Assembly: GCF_000524195.1 (NCBI RefSeq)
Contig: NW_020170540.1
Span: forward strand, 16,858 to 80,857
Length of the DNA: 64,000 nt
DNA from: Echinococcus granulosus
Lineage: Eukaryota; Platyhelminthes; Cestoda; Cyclophyllidea; Taeniidae
Direction: 5' to 3'
Shown: piece by piece, positions 1-10,205 of the stretch
Position numbering within the stretch: the first letter of the stretch is position 1
Layout of the letters: each line of letters begins with the position of its first letter
The notes under the pieces: model-generated
Told to the model about the DNA's origin: nothing
Databases searched by the model: none
Seen by the model: only the letters and a program-made list of their open reading frames with translations
Made by a program: the position numbers and the translations under genes

Positions 1-3000
1 CTTTTACTTGACGTTGCAAAGTGTGACAGATACACACGAAATAATGTGGAAGAAATTAATCCGAAGTAGAGTGTAGCCAAATCTTGCAAAAAGTGTGCTT
101 GCTGTAACAGCTGTGGTGATGCGACTGAAGGTGGAATGGAAGCACATTTTATGGAAAGTGAGAGCGTGGACACAAGAGTTTTAAGAAGTGGAAGAGGGTG
201 TGTGGACGGAAGAGAGAGTAGCACCGATCGCAGTCGTTCACTAAATCACCTCAAATTCAACTGGAAGATTAGAATTTGGTGGTCTAATTTAGCCGCTGTG
301 AAGAAATGCCTGCCTTGAGACCTCTTTGTCTCTGTCCCTCCAGTTGTTCACATTTACAACTTGATTCAGTGCGCTGATTATGTCATATTCGTTGGACAAG
401 TGATTCGTGGATTGGTACTGTATTTCTTCCTAATATCGGAAGTTACGAATCTATCGGTGGAGTTGTATGTAAATGTATGGCAATATGGACTGAGTGAGCA
501 TCAATAAGATGGTGGCATTACCTCCTATTATTAAATTGTTTGAAATATGGCAAAGGTAGGAGAAGCAATGTAGAAAATAGCGCCTTGAATCCAAATACGA
601 ACGTATTCAGCTAAAAGTATGGCTGTAGTGAGGTAGAGGTAGATTCCAAGAGAAGGGGTAAGATAATCACAAGACGTTGGTGAAGGAGAAAAAGGCACAC
701 TGTTTGTGAGAGAGGGAAAGGAAGGGGGAGGGTAGATAAAGGAGTGCTGATCACACTCAATTGTGTTAATAGCATTTCAAGGTGTCAATACATCACTGCT
801 TCCATTAAAGTGGACCCATCTTGGGACCACCGCAAATGAAGAGTTAGGAGCTCACTTGAGAAGAGGTGCTTTGGGAGGAGGCTTGTTTTCTTACCCATTT
901 TTATCGATGGACTGCATCGAAGTCTTTTCACAAGTTGTGTGTGTGGCAGAAGCACGACAGATTCGTGTAAACTACTCTACACACCAGCGATGCCTTTTTA
1001 CGGCACCGTGGCAACATGACAGCAGTGTATACAATCTTTCGAAGGGACTAATCCGTGTCCATCCCCATTTTCTCCACATACTACACATCCAGAGTTCATT
1101 TACGTGGAAAGGGTAGAGAGAGATAAAACTTACGGACTTTTGTTGGATAACACTGGCTATATTATATGACCAGGGCTAGGAAATTTACATCAGAGAGGCA
1201 ATTTGTTGACCAGTTGCGGGATGCTGCGCTTGTAAGTGACCGACCCTGGCTTGGCTGACAGATTTCCAGCCATATATGCGGTTGGAATTTTAACACAGAA
1301 GTAGACGTTTGCATCTACCCACCGACTCCCATTAACTCAAATATGCAAGCAAACTTTTGGGTGATGGAGATAATAAAAGGGTTGAGGCCTTCGCCAAATA
1401 CCTGTATTTTCGAGAAACACATAGACGCTGACTTCCATCACAGCATTGAAAATGGAGAATGAATTCAACTGGCATCAAAACACGGTTAACTACTCTATAG
1501 AAGATCGACTTTATTTGTGGCATACATTGACGCAAATCCAGATTTCAGTACAAAGAAGTGAAACAGCGAATTCATGTGCGTGGAAGGAAGCCAGGCTGCG
1601 AGTTCTTGTGGACAAGGATAGCTTGGTAGTAAAAGAGGCTTACTGCTGGCCAAAGTGCGATATCTGGGTGCAAGTTATGTAGTAAGCTGAAGGAAGAGAC
1701 CTAATTGTTCTTCGTCAATAGGATAGAATATACGAACCAGTGCAATTGACCCTAGTGAAAAAGAAAATCGCTTCGACGTTAGGAGGAAGAAGATATTCAC
1801 AATGCTTTGGTTATTTGTCTAGCTCTCTGTTTCAATTTTGCAGGGATTTAGGTCTTCTCCTCTGTACTTCAGCTGGGCTGCATGGCCTCCAGGCCACACC
1901 AGTAGTCGTCCTCATCCAGCCCTACTGTACATCTGCAATACATATTCTCTCTACTTACCCCTTCATGGAAGTGCCTGGGCGCCGCACTGATGGTAGGAGA
2001 AAGAGGACCTGATCTTAATTCACATTTATCCTGGTTTCTTCCTCTGAGCGTTAAACCTATACGTTACGGAAGTTGGCTTATGCTGCGGATGAGAGAATCT
2101 ATGGGAGAAGGATTGAAAATGGCGTCTACCATTGGCAACGACCCCAGTCCCTTTTTCTGAAGGCATGTTAATAAAAATTGCAGCGACTGTGCAAAAGTTT
2201 TGTTGATGACCTGCCTCCTGTACCTGAATGAAGATGCGAATGAAGTGAACACGCAATATCTTTACTACTTCCATGCTATGTGGGTGTTGACCACAGAGAC
2301 ATAACTAGGCACTACTAAAATAAAAACAAAGTAGCACGAAAAGCAGGCGCGAAACTTCATCCCTATAAAACTATTTAAAACCCCGTCCCTAAGTAAGTGA
2401 CGCCATTGTTACTCCAGATTTGGAGAACATGTCAAAGGAGATCGGTGACGTTACAATCAAACATCCCTTCAGTCGCGAGTAAATAGGATGACTGGTGCAG
2501 TTGTTTTGTGGGTGCTTTTCAAAGAGCACCAACTGCATTGTAGTTACCAACTCATGAGATAGACTAAGAGGAGGGCCTGAATTAAAGCTAAAAAGAGAAA
2601 GGGGTTTATGCGATGCTTTGATTGGTTGCTTAACTCTTCGTTTTGATTTAGCGGGTACTCACATGTCAGCATTTTTACTTTCATTAGGCAGAACGACCTC
2701 CGGATCATGCCAGTAGCCACTCTGTCTGTCTTCACTTTGAAAATATATGTATTATGAAATCTTTTGCCTTCAAAAAAGCCCCGGGGCTCCACATTCCCCC
2801 ATTATCAGCTCTGATAATCGCTGAACAGACTAAAACCATATTCAAATGCGGATATGAAGGTGTCCTAGGTGTTGGAATAATTACTGCTATGAGAAGATGG
2901 AAGAATCACATCTTGGAACCCTAGAAGGGTTAAATTTTTGCAGTCGTAGCTCAAATATTCCGCTTTCTTTCCTTTTAATTCAATTCTTGATTGGATATTC

Positions 3001-3042
3001 AAATCTTAAACGTCCTCCGCTTCATTTAAAAACTGAGGAAAG
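1..3042. other. Intergenic, no supported gene
   Basis: I see no exon chain here that combines splice consensus, phase agreement and recognisable protein. The longest open frame (763-1116, plus) has no ATG and no familiar motif. The 5' part of the next gene may begin in the last few hundred bases, so its promoter or a 5' untranslated exon could lie here. Confidence 0.5.
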
Positions 3043-3090
3043 GTGGTAATTGACAATTTATCGATTAATCGATAAATTTTTAATTACCAC
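3043..3090. repeat. Interrupted inverted repeat upstream of cyclin-like gene 1
   Basis: Outer arms GTGGTAATT (3043-3051) and AATTACCAC (3082-3090) are exact reverse complements. Inner arms AATTTATCGAT (3055-3065) and ATCGATAAATT (3068-3078) are also exact. They are separated by a TA centre and by 3-base mismatched bulges (GAC and TTT). This gives 20 paired positions in a 48-base cruciform-capable block, 117 bases before the proposed start codon at 3207. It could be a regulatory hairpin or the remains of a small inverted-repeat element; the sequence alone does not decide. Confidence 0.8.
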
Positions 3091-3206
3091 ATATAATTTG
3101 GTTTGCATTTACCTAATTAACAGTTGAGGCAGCTTCCGTCTGAGAGGAGCTGCAGCTCTCTAAAACCGTTGGAGTTTGATTATAAAGGTCAACTGTCAAA
3201 AGGAAG

Positions 3207-6200
3207 ATGAGTAACGACGGCAAGAGATGTGGAACGGACTCCTCGGCGTGCAATCCACAAGCAAGTAGAAGTAGGTTCTCTCCGCTCAAGGTTAAGTAAA
3301 TGATGTTGGTTATATTCTGCACTTATAGCTTGCATGTTAGGCCTTGCCATACCAGATGATTGTTGCATGGCTTTTCTATCTCTAGATGATGAATGCAGTC
3401 CACGTGGTGGCAGATGTAACCAAGGGGCAAGTCCAAGTAGAGGTAAAATTGTACGAGCTTTTTAAGCCTTGCTTTTTTAAATTAAAAGTAATTTTAAAAA
3501 CTAAATCTCGATTGCTTTACACATGAAGATTCGGTTACTGTGTTTCAATTTGTTAGGTCATTCAATAACAAGACGACCGCGGCCAATTAATGGCAAGACT
3601 GTTTAAATATTATTTTTAAACTCAAGACCTGTACATTTAATCATCAACTATTTGATGACTATTCAATTTCAGGCGAACAAAGACGTTCAAATCCTGACAC
3701 GTGTCATCAGGAAAGAGCTTTAGGCGGAGGTTAATTATGCTTTTCTACGTAAACATTTGCTCTCTTTTATTCCCTTACAAGTATAGGCAGTAGTATGTAA
3801 GCTTATATATTAAAAATCTGCATCTGGTTAGAGTTTTCTCGACCCCAATTTCTACTTAATTTTATAGTGCTACTAAGAGATTGGCATCCCTTACAAAGCA
3901 GCCTGAAATTGTATGCATTTTTAAAACCTACAATCATAGCTGTAAAATTAGTAAGAATGAAAAACAGAGCGTCTATTATAAGTAGTCTTGACAGGCCCAC
4001 AACACTTTTCAACTGTATTTCAGGACAGGAATCAGTGCCAGCTCCCAAAGGAGGTGATTATTCCTTCCGCATTGTTGTGCATTGCCATCTAAAGTACAAA
4101 TGGTTGATGTACATTAAGTAACACTGTTTATGTGGAAATTTTACACGCATTTTACACGGTCATATAACCCCTTAAAACTGTATAACAATACCTAGCGATC
4201 CCAACCCATGCCTCTATTTTAGGAAGGAAATCGGACCCAAAGCCAGCCAACTTTATTACTTCTCCTAATCCAGGAATAGGTAATGCTGACCCTCATAGTT
4301 GGATATCATCATTCAAGGCATACTTATTTGCAATTAGCAAACTCGTAGGGGAAGGACAAGACAATTTGCTCCTTTTTAGATAGTTTTACGAACCTGCGAA
4401 ACAATGTGACCCCATTGAGCCCCTTCTTTGTCTCTCTTTTAGGGGAAGTGTGGAAAGCAGGGACATGCGACGATGTTCATGGATTCAATCTAGCACGAGG
4501 TAATTTCAGCACCTCTTATACATTAACAAATACTTCACACATTCTTATCCAAAATAGCCTTGCATATAAATGCAAGCTGCAAGATGCAAGTTTGCTAGTC
4601 ATCAAGCCTGCGAAATCTCTTTAAGTGTTTCATCTCTTCTATTGGTGGGTTGCAATGTTTGAGGGAGAACTAGTAACCCCTCCTGCCATAGATATTAGAA
4701 ATCTAATGGCTCCTTACAAAAGCACGGTTAATTGTATGTTCATCTTAAATGATCGTGAGCTGTGGCTATATTTTTAGGAAGGAAATCGGATCCAGCACCT
4801 GCAAAATACATTATTTCCCCTAATCCAGGAATAGGTAATGTTATTCCGCACATTTGGGTATCATCAAGCAAGGTATCTGTCAAAGCTACCCAAAAGACAA
4901 GTCCATTTCATCATTAAAATAGTCCTACAGGGTTGTAGAGGTACTGATCTGCCGTCTTTTGTCCTTAGGGGAAGCGTGGAAGGCTGGTACTGCCAAAAAC
5001 ACAAGTGGATTTTGTAAAACAGGTAATTTTGTTTCTTATTGGCACATTAAAAATTGCAGTTCACATTCTTCTAAAAATTGCTAATTAACAATTAACAAAG
5101 TTTTTGAAATTTTGCTATAATTTTATCTTTAGAATCAAGTTTGCCTCGGTTTCGTGATTCATCTGATCCAGAAGGTAGGTTGCATTGCTTGTAGTTGTAA
5201 GTGGGCAACTAATGCCCTTTGTTGTTACATCAGTTGCCGTGAATTGGAATGAAAAAGCGTTTCAGTTTTTAATCTGCTGGCTAAAATTCTCCCATATTAT
5301 AGGTATTTTAGTCTATGGTAAAATTTGAGTTCAGTGCCTTTGTCACTTTTTTTTAGATGATAATACATCTATTAGTAGCTAGGTAAAAGAAATGCGTACT
5401 CTCCAATTTCAGGAGGAAGTGGTCGAAACTCCAATTATTTAGGATTAGTTGAAATGAATCCACCCGCATGTAAGTTTGTATTTTACATATTCCACAATTA
5501 AGCTTAATAAGCTTCAGGGATTTCGATAACATTTTTTGTGGTGACATGCTACTCAATTCCTTTTGAGCAAACATGCTCATCAGGTTTGCTCTTCATCATC
5601 CTTTTCACGATGTTGATTCGCATTCGTCCAGGCTTCACATCTTGTCCTTTTGATGTCTTTTAATTATGGTCGCATATTCTGTGCCACTTAATACTCATGG
5701 ACATCATATATATCAAACGAATGCACTTAGAGCCGAATTTGAAGGGTTGTGTGAGTTTATATTATTTCCACGGTTTTGGCATTATTAAGCGATTTTATTT
5801 CGGTAACGGTGCGATTTCTTATAGATGTGACATCTAAGTAAAGTGACTTGATTGAAAAACTTCATTTAAAGTGGTTATTATCCAGTTTGGACAACGACTC
5901 ACTTAGCCACTCCCAGCAGGCAGTAATGCTCAAAATTTTGCTAGTCTTTGTTGAGTGTCTAAAAAAGTTACAGCAGTAATTCTTATGCCCAGACCCTTTC
6001 AAATGGTGCACCTATGGTCCCAAGTGCCTTGTTAGTAGAAAAGAACATTAAAGGTGAATCAATGCATGAGTGAATGATGATACTAAAAACCCCACATTTA
6101 CCGTTTCTCTAAATCTGAGGTGCTTTGACTCCTAACCTTAGCGCATAATACATGGAGTTTATGTTGGTGTTAGCATCCTCCAGACTTCTTCCTTGTGGCT

Positions 6201-7618
6201 TATCAGTAAGATGACGAAACAGTACTACTTAAAAATTGAGATGCATTTTACCAGTAATATCTAACAAAGTGCTACAACTTCCAAATTCCCGAAGTGTACA
6301 GTGACTGATCCCATTGCTTCCTTTCTATTTTAGGTACAGGAGAGCAGCAGCTGAATGACTTCCCTTTATACACTGAAGGACCTGCTCCCGAAACCCAAGA
6401 CCTGATTTCGCCTTACCTACTTACGGAGGATAAAGTGGTTCCGGTACTTTTACCCGCCTAATTTTTGCTGTGTAAAACAAATGAATTGCAAATTTCTTTA
6501 TGTATCGTGAATGACATTTGTAGCTTGAACGGAGCGATATAGAGGAGGATTATGATTTAACAAAAAATTACAAGAACGATTTCCTCCTGAGAAGTAAACT
6601 TACTCCTGCACTGCGTGCGGCACTATTTGACTGGCTAACAACGGTAGGATTAGGGAAATACTCTGTACTTCCAACTTGACAATCAAGGTCTGAGAGTTTT
6701 GACCTTTTTCGTTTTCCTTTACTAGATACAAGTGTATATGGCTTTCGATACAACCACCTTACACATCGCCGCCTTGCTTGTAGACCGCTACACCTGGACT
6801 CACATCGTAATTGGGAGACAGTACCTCCTGGTTACACTAGCAGCTTTCCTAGTGGCAGCCAATTTAACCTCCCAAACATTTAACGAGGCGGATCTAATTG
6901 ATTTGCTACTTAAATTATCTAATAACACGTTTAAAAAGCTGGAAGTTCGTTTGTGCTTTCTAATTGTAGCATTACCGATTGATCTGCAACTCCATTTTTA
7001 CATATTGCGATTACATTTTAGCTCTGTAATATGAATTTAGAATTGCGGCAGGACCTCGTTTCTGCCCTATTGCAAGCCACACCACACCATTTCCTTAAAA
7101 ACTGCATGCTGGCAATGGATGACGTATTTACAGATGACGACAGGAGACGGGTAACTACTCTTGGCCTAGGTTCACTTTTCGTATCATCATCGCCATCATC
7201 GTTATCTTTCTCCTTCACATTTCAGTTCGTAGCCCTGTGTCTCTATTGCTTCGATCTAGGGCTACTTGACTGGGAACTTGCCAAATATCCCGCCAGCATG
7301 AAATGCGCCGCAGTAGTATACCTTGTCAGGAAGATTTTGCGGAATTATTGCACCTGCTTACATGGCGGCCTCCATGACACCAATAGTGGATGTGCGTACC
7401 ACCGAATAACGCCATGGTCACCAGAACTGCTAAAAGCTATTCATCACGAAGACACGCCTGAATTACATGAAGTTGCTAACATCTACCTGGAGAAGTTGAA
7501 TGAGGCCCAATTTCTAATCAATCTTGACACTCCCGAGTTTGTGCCAGATTGTGCTTCACCATTTGAGGTAATGCTTAAGAAAAAAACTTTTCCAGCACTA
7601 AGTAGAAATAAATCATGA
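3207..7618 (+). CDS. Divergent cyclin B-like protein 1, microexon-built N-terminus
   Basis: Proposed exons: 3207-3270, 3386-3442, 4024-4053, 4223-4279, 4443-4499, 4778-4834, 4969-5022, 5133-5174, 5413-5469, 6334-6443, 6524-6643, 6726-6944, 7022-7150, 7226-7618. They join in frame to 481 codons. The C-terminal half (from about residue 196) is a cyclin fold: LRAALFDWL matches the mitotic-cyclin MRAILIDWL motif, followed by a VDRYTW helix, and the last exon has YPASMKCAAVVYLVRK, typical of the second cyclin box. B-type cyclins activate CDK1 at mitosis; that role is inferred for this protein. The usual KYEE of helix 3 is replaced (VAANLTSQ), and I see no RxxL destruction box in the N-terminus. 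The first ten exons mostly start and end in phase 1; six of them are 54-57 bp. ATG 3207 is chosen because it gives phase 1 into 3386. The last exon could instead end at a donor at 7568. A tandem paralogue follows at 10206. Confidence 0.78.
4223..5022 (+). repeat. Tandem duplication of an exon pair inside cyclin-like gene 1
   Basis: Exons 4223-4279 and 4778-4834 encode near-identical peptides (RKSDPKPANFITSPNPGI and RKSDPAPAKYIISPNPGI). Exons 4443-4499 and 4969-5022 encode EVWKAGT and EAWKAGT starts with similar GF-containing ends. The start of the intron after the first exon of each pair is also similar (GTAATGCTGA versus GTAATGTTAT, then a shared GG-TATCATCA stretch). The unit is about 0.53-0.55 kb. 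All four exons are phase 1 at both ends, so duplication, skipping or inclusion keeps the reading frame. Confidence 0.85.
7607..7612 (+). terminator. Possible polyadenylation signal AATAAA for cyclin-like gene 1
   Basis: AATAAA overlaps the last codons of the open frame that stops at 7618. The overlap with coding sequence is unusual, so the true signal may lie downstream or the last exon may end differently. Confidence 0.35.
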
Positions 7619-8989
7619 AGTGCTTGTAATAGGTAATCGAATCATGAAGCGGCTAATTTTAAGTAAGTGCTGATGATGCTAACCTTGGCTAGGGCCGAGC
7701 TCCCTCATTTAGCGGGTAGTTCAATTCCAGCATTGGAGTTACATTCCAGGCAGAAAAAAAAGCTCCTTTTGCATATCTCGCCTCCTATAACACATGAAAT
7801 AGGACCGCCTTTCTGAAAAAGGAGATGCGTCGGTCTAGAATGGGAGTTTTAGACTGATGGTGCAAGGGCAAATCCATCAGAACAAATAACTTGCTGGCAA
7901 CAAGTCCTGAATTAGTAAAATAATTGGGGTGGAGAATGGATACAAAACGATTTACTATCTTTTTCGTCACTTTTTTTTCTCGTTTTAATCCCACAGGCTG
8001 CATTCCGTAAACACAGCGATCCGGCCTACTTGAGAATATCAGTAGAAAGAATTCGAACGATGCCTTTTATGAAAACTTAAATTTCTCATTAACGGCAGCA
8101 ACAATAGAACTTGATGGGCGCAAAGAAATATGTTCATATGAAGAAAACTGTGAATTTACAATTTTACGTTCACATATTGTGAATACAACTCCCCAAGGGG
8201 GAGAGACATCTTCATTTATTAAAAAACGTTATTTAATATGCATTCTTTTGACCAAAGTTAAGCATTGAGGAGGTCAAAATCTTCACAAGCCAGATCAGGC
8301 ATATAGTCTGGGCTCGCCTTCTTTGGATTTTACCCGGAAAACCAAGCGTTACTTGTGGGTTAGCCAGTCTGTTTCTAGGAGGGTAAGCGCAGTCACCAAT
8401 GCTACTTTTGGCAAATGAGTAGTTTGTGGGCAAATAAAATTCGATTTAAGAGTGGATTGGTGAAGAACACAAGTCGTATAACAACTTACTTCAAAACTTT
8501 TCCTCCATTTACCGCAGAGCTGTAAACAAGCAACTCATTCTAATGAGTCGTAAAAGCAAGTTAAGAAGAGTTTACTTTAATCCATTTAAGATCTTTGGAA
8601 TTCATAATTTATCCATTCTTCCTAGATTAGTAACTGCAACTGACCTCCTAATCGGTAATTGGTTAGAAGTAGAATTTAAGGGGTTATGCTCGTTGAAAAT
8701 GGCATTTCCATTAGCAGTGTGCAGGAGGACTAAATGGCTATGGCCATGACATGGGGACCGCACCCTCGATACAGAGGCCGAAGTGTCGGCCTTTCCAGCG
8801 GTCACTCTTCTGCCTTCTTCGAAAATCACAGTCACCTATTATAACAAAATCATAGACTATGTGGCATCTTTTAACAGGCGAAGAATGCTACTTGTTTTTC
8901 ATTTGTAAACTATGCTGGAAATCGGGTTGAGAGTCGTAGCTAGACAAACCTACGAAAGGCAATTACTGCACACTAATCACTTCTTATCA
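7619..8989. other. Intergenic between the two cyclin-like genes, no gene seen
   Basis: Only short open frames without splice support or recognisable motifs. It holds AT-rich sequence (about 8040-8240) and no clear repeat. Confidence 0.5.
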
Positions 8990-9745
8990 TAACCTTTACC
9001 CGCAAGCGAAGTGAGGAAATGCAAGTTAGCATACCCTGAACGCGATGCGAATGGCTGAGCTTAGGCATACAATTACAGCCCTTGTTAAAGCTCCACTTCG
9101 ATTCATTCTTTTCTGATCTCACTCTACTAGCAGTCACTGTGTAGAAATCGGCATTGAGAAGTTCATCCCGTGAATCGTGATCTCCCTCGGAATGAGAGAT
9201 CTGACATGATGCGGGGGAATCGTCACGCAGGAGGAATGCTACTTATTTCCTCATTAGTAGACTGTGATGTCGGTAGGGTTGGGAGACTTGACCACCAAGT
9301 TCTCTGCTTGGAGAACCTTATCGCGAAGAGAAGCTGGGGGGTGTTCAGCACCAAGAATGTTATATGCCCTAATCTATCTTTTTTATAAGGTTTTCCTGCA
9401 AACCAAGCCGGAAGCCTGAGAAGTCGTATTCCCTGAATGCAATACAAGTATTTGAACTGAGTGCTAGAATTTAAACTTTTCTTTAAGGTTTACCTCATTT
9501 CATTAGTTTTTACTCCCGCCTTGCTAGCCATAATTGTGTAGAAATCAACATTGAGAGGTTCTTTTTGTGAATTGCAGTCGTTTGCAAAACGAGATCCCAA
9601 ACAGTGTGATGGATTTATGAACACTCAAGGGACTCTACCTATTTATTTATCAGTAGACTGTGCGGCAGATCAAGCTCGGAGTGTTGACTATCAAATCATC
9701 TCTACAATAGACTTTATCGGGGATTATTCATTTGAGAATGAGTGA
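8990..9745. repeat. Diverged direct repeat, period about 397 bp
   Basis: Landmarks recur about 397 bases apart: CCCTGAACGCGATGCGAAT near 9033 against CCCTGAATGCAATACAAGT near 9430; GTAGAAATCGGCATTGAG at 9141 against GTAGAAATCAACATTGAG at 9538; and the phrase AGTAGACTGTG near 9256 against 9651. Two copies are visible, with many substitutions. No open frame is shared between them, so this is probably a non-coding duplication. Confidence 0.7.
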
Positions 9746-10205
9746 ATATTCACAGATCTACTGACCTTCAGCAGATACCTTACCTCTGCCTGAATTTGGG
9801 ACGATTCCTACTACCATCAATGCGGTACCTTGATACATCTCCAGTTTCGTGATATGCCAGTGTGGAAGCTTCCAAACGCTACCATTGGAAGGTTTCACAA
9901 CCTCAGTGATGACTCTAGGCGCCGCAACTTTACCTGCGCGGGGAAACACTTGACCTGGACTGTTAATATTTACTGCATGCATTACCGGCCACTTGGAAAC
10001 ACGAAAGTCGTGTTGCCTAGGCCATGGTAATGACCTCAAACCGGATCAAGTGAACCGTGCTCCAAAAATCTGACCACTCACCTTTGGCGACCTTCGCGAA
10101 CTCAATTCACACCCGGTCATGTGGATTGGGCGAAAGGAATTTGCTAACATTCCCTTTCCAAGTACGGATAAGGTGGCAGATTCACATCGACCTGTAGTCG
10201 TCAAA
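9746..10205. other. Upstream region of cyclin-like gene 2
   Basis: No gene seen. It presumably includes the promoter of the gene starting at 10206, but I cannot identify specific elements. Confidence 0.4.

Noticed and set aside
763..1116. 117-codon open frame near the left end
   Set aside because: No ATG start, no recognisable motif and no splice partner that would make a gene model.
3672..3725. Possible extra microexon in cyclin-like gene 1 after a good acceptor (ATTTCAG)
   Set aside because: No GT donor in a compatible phase; the neighbouring exons already join without it.
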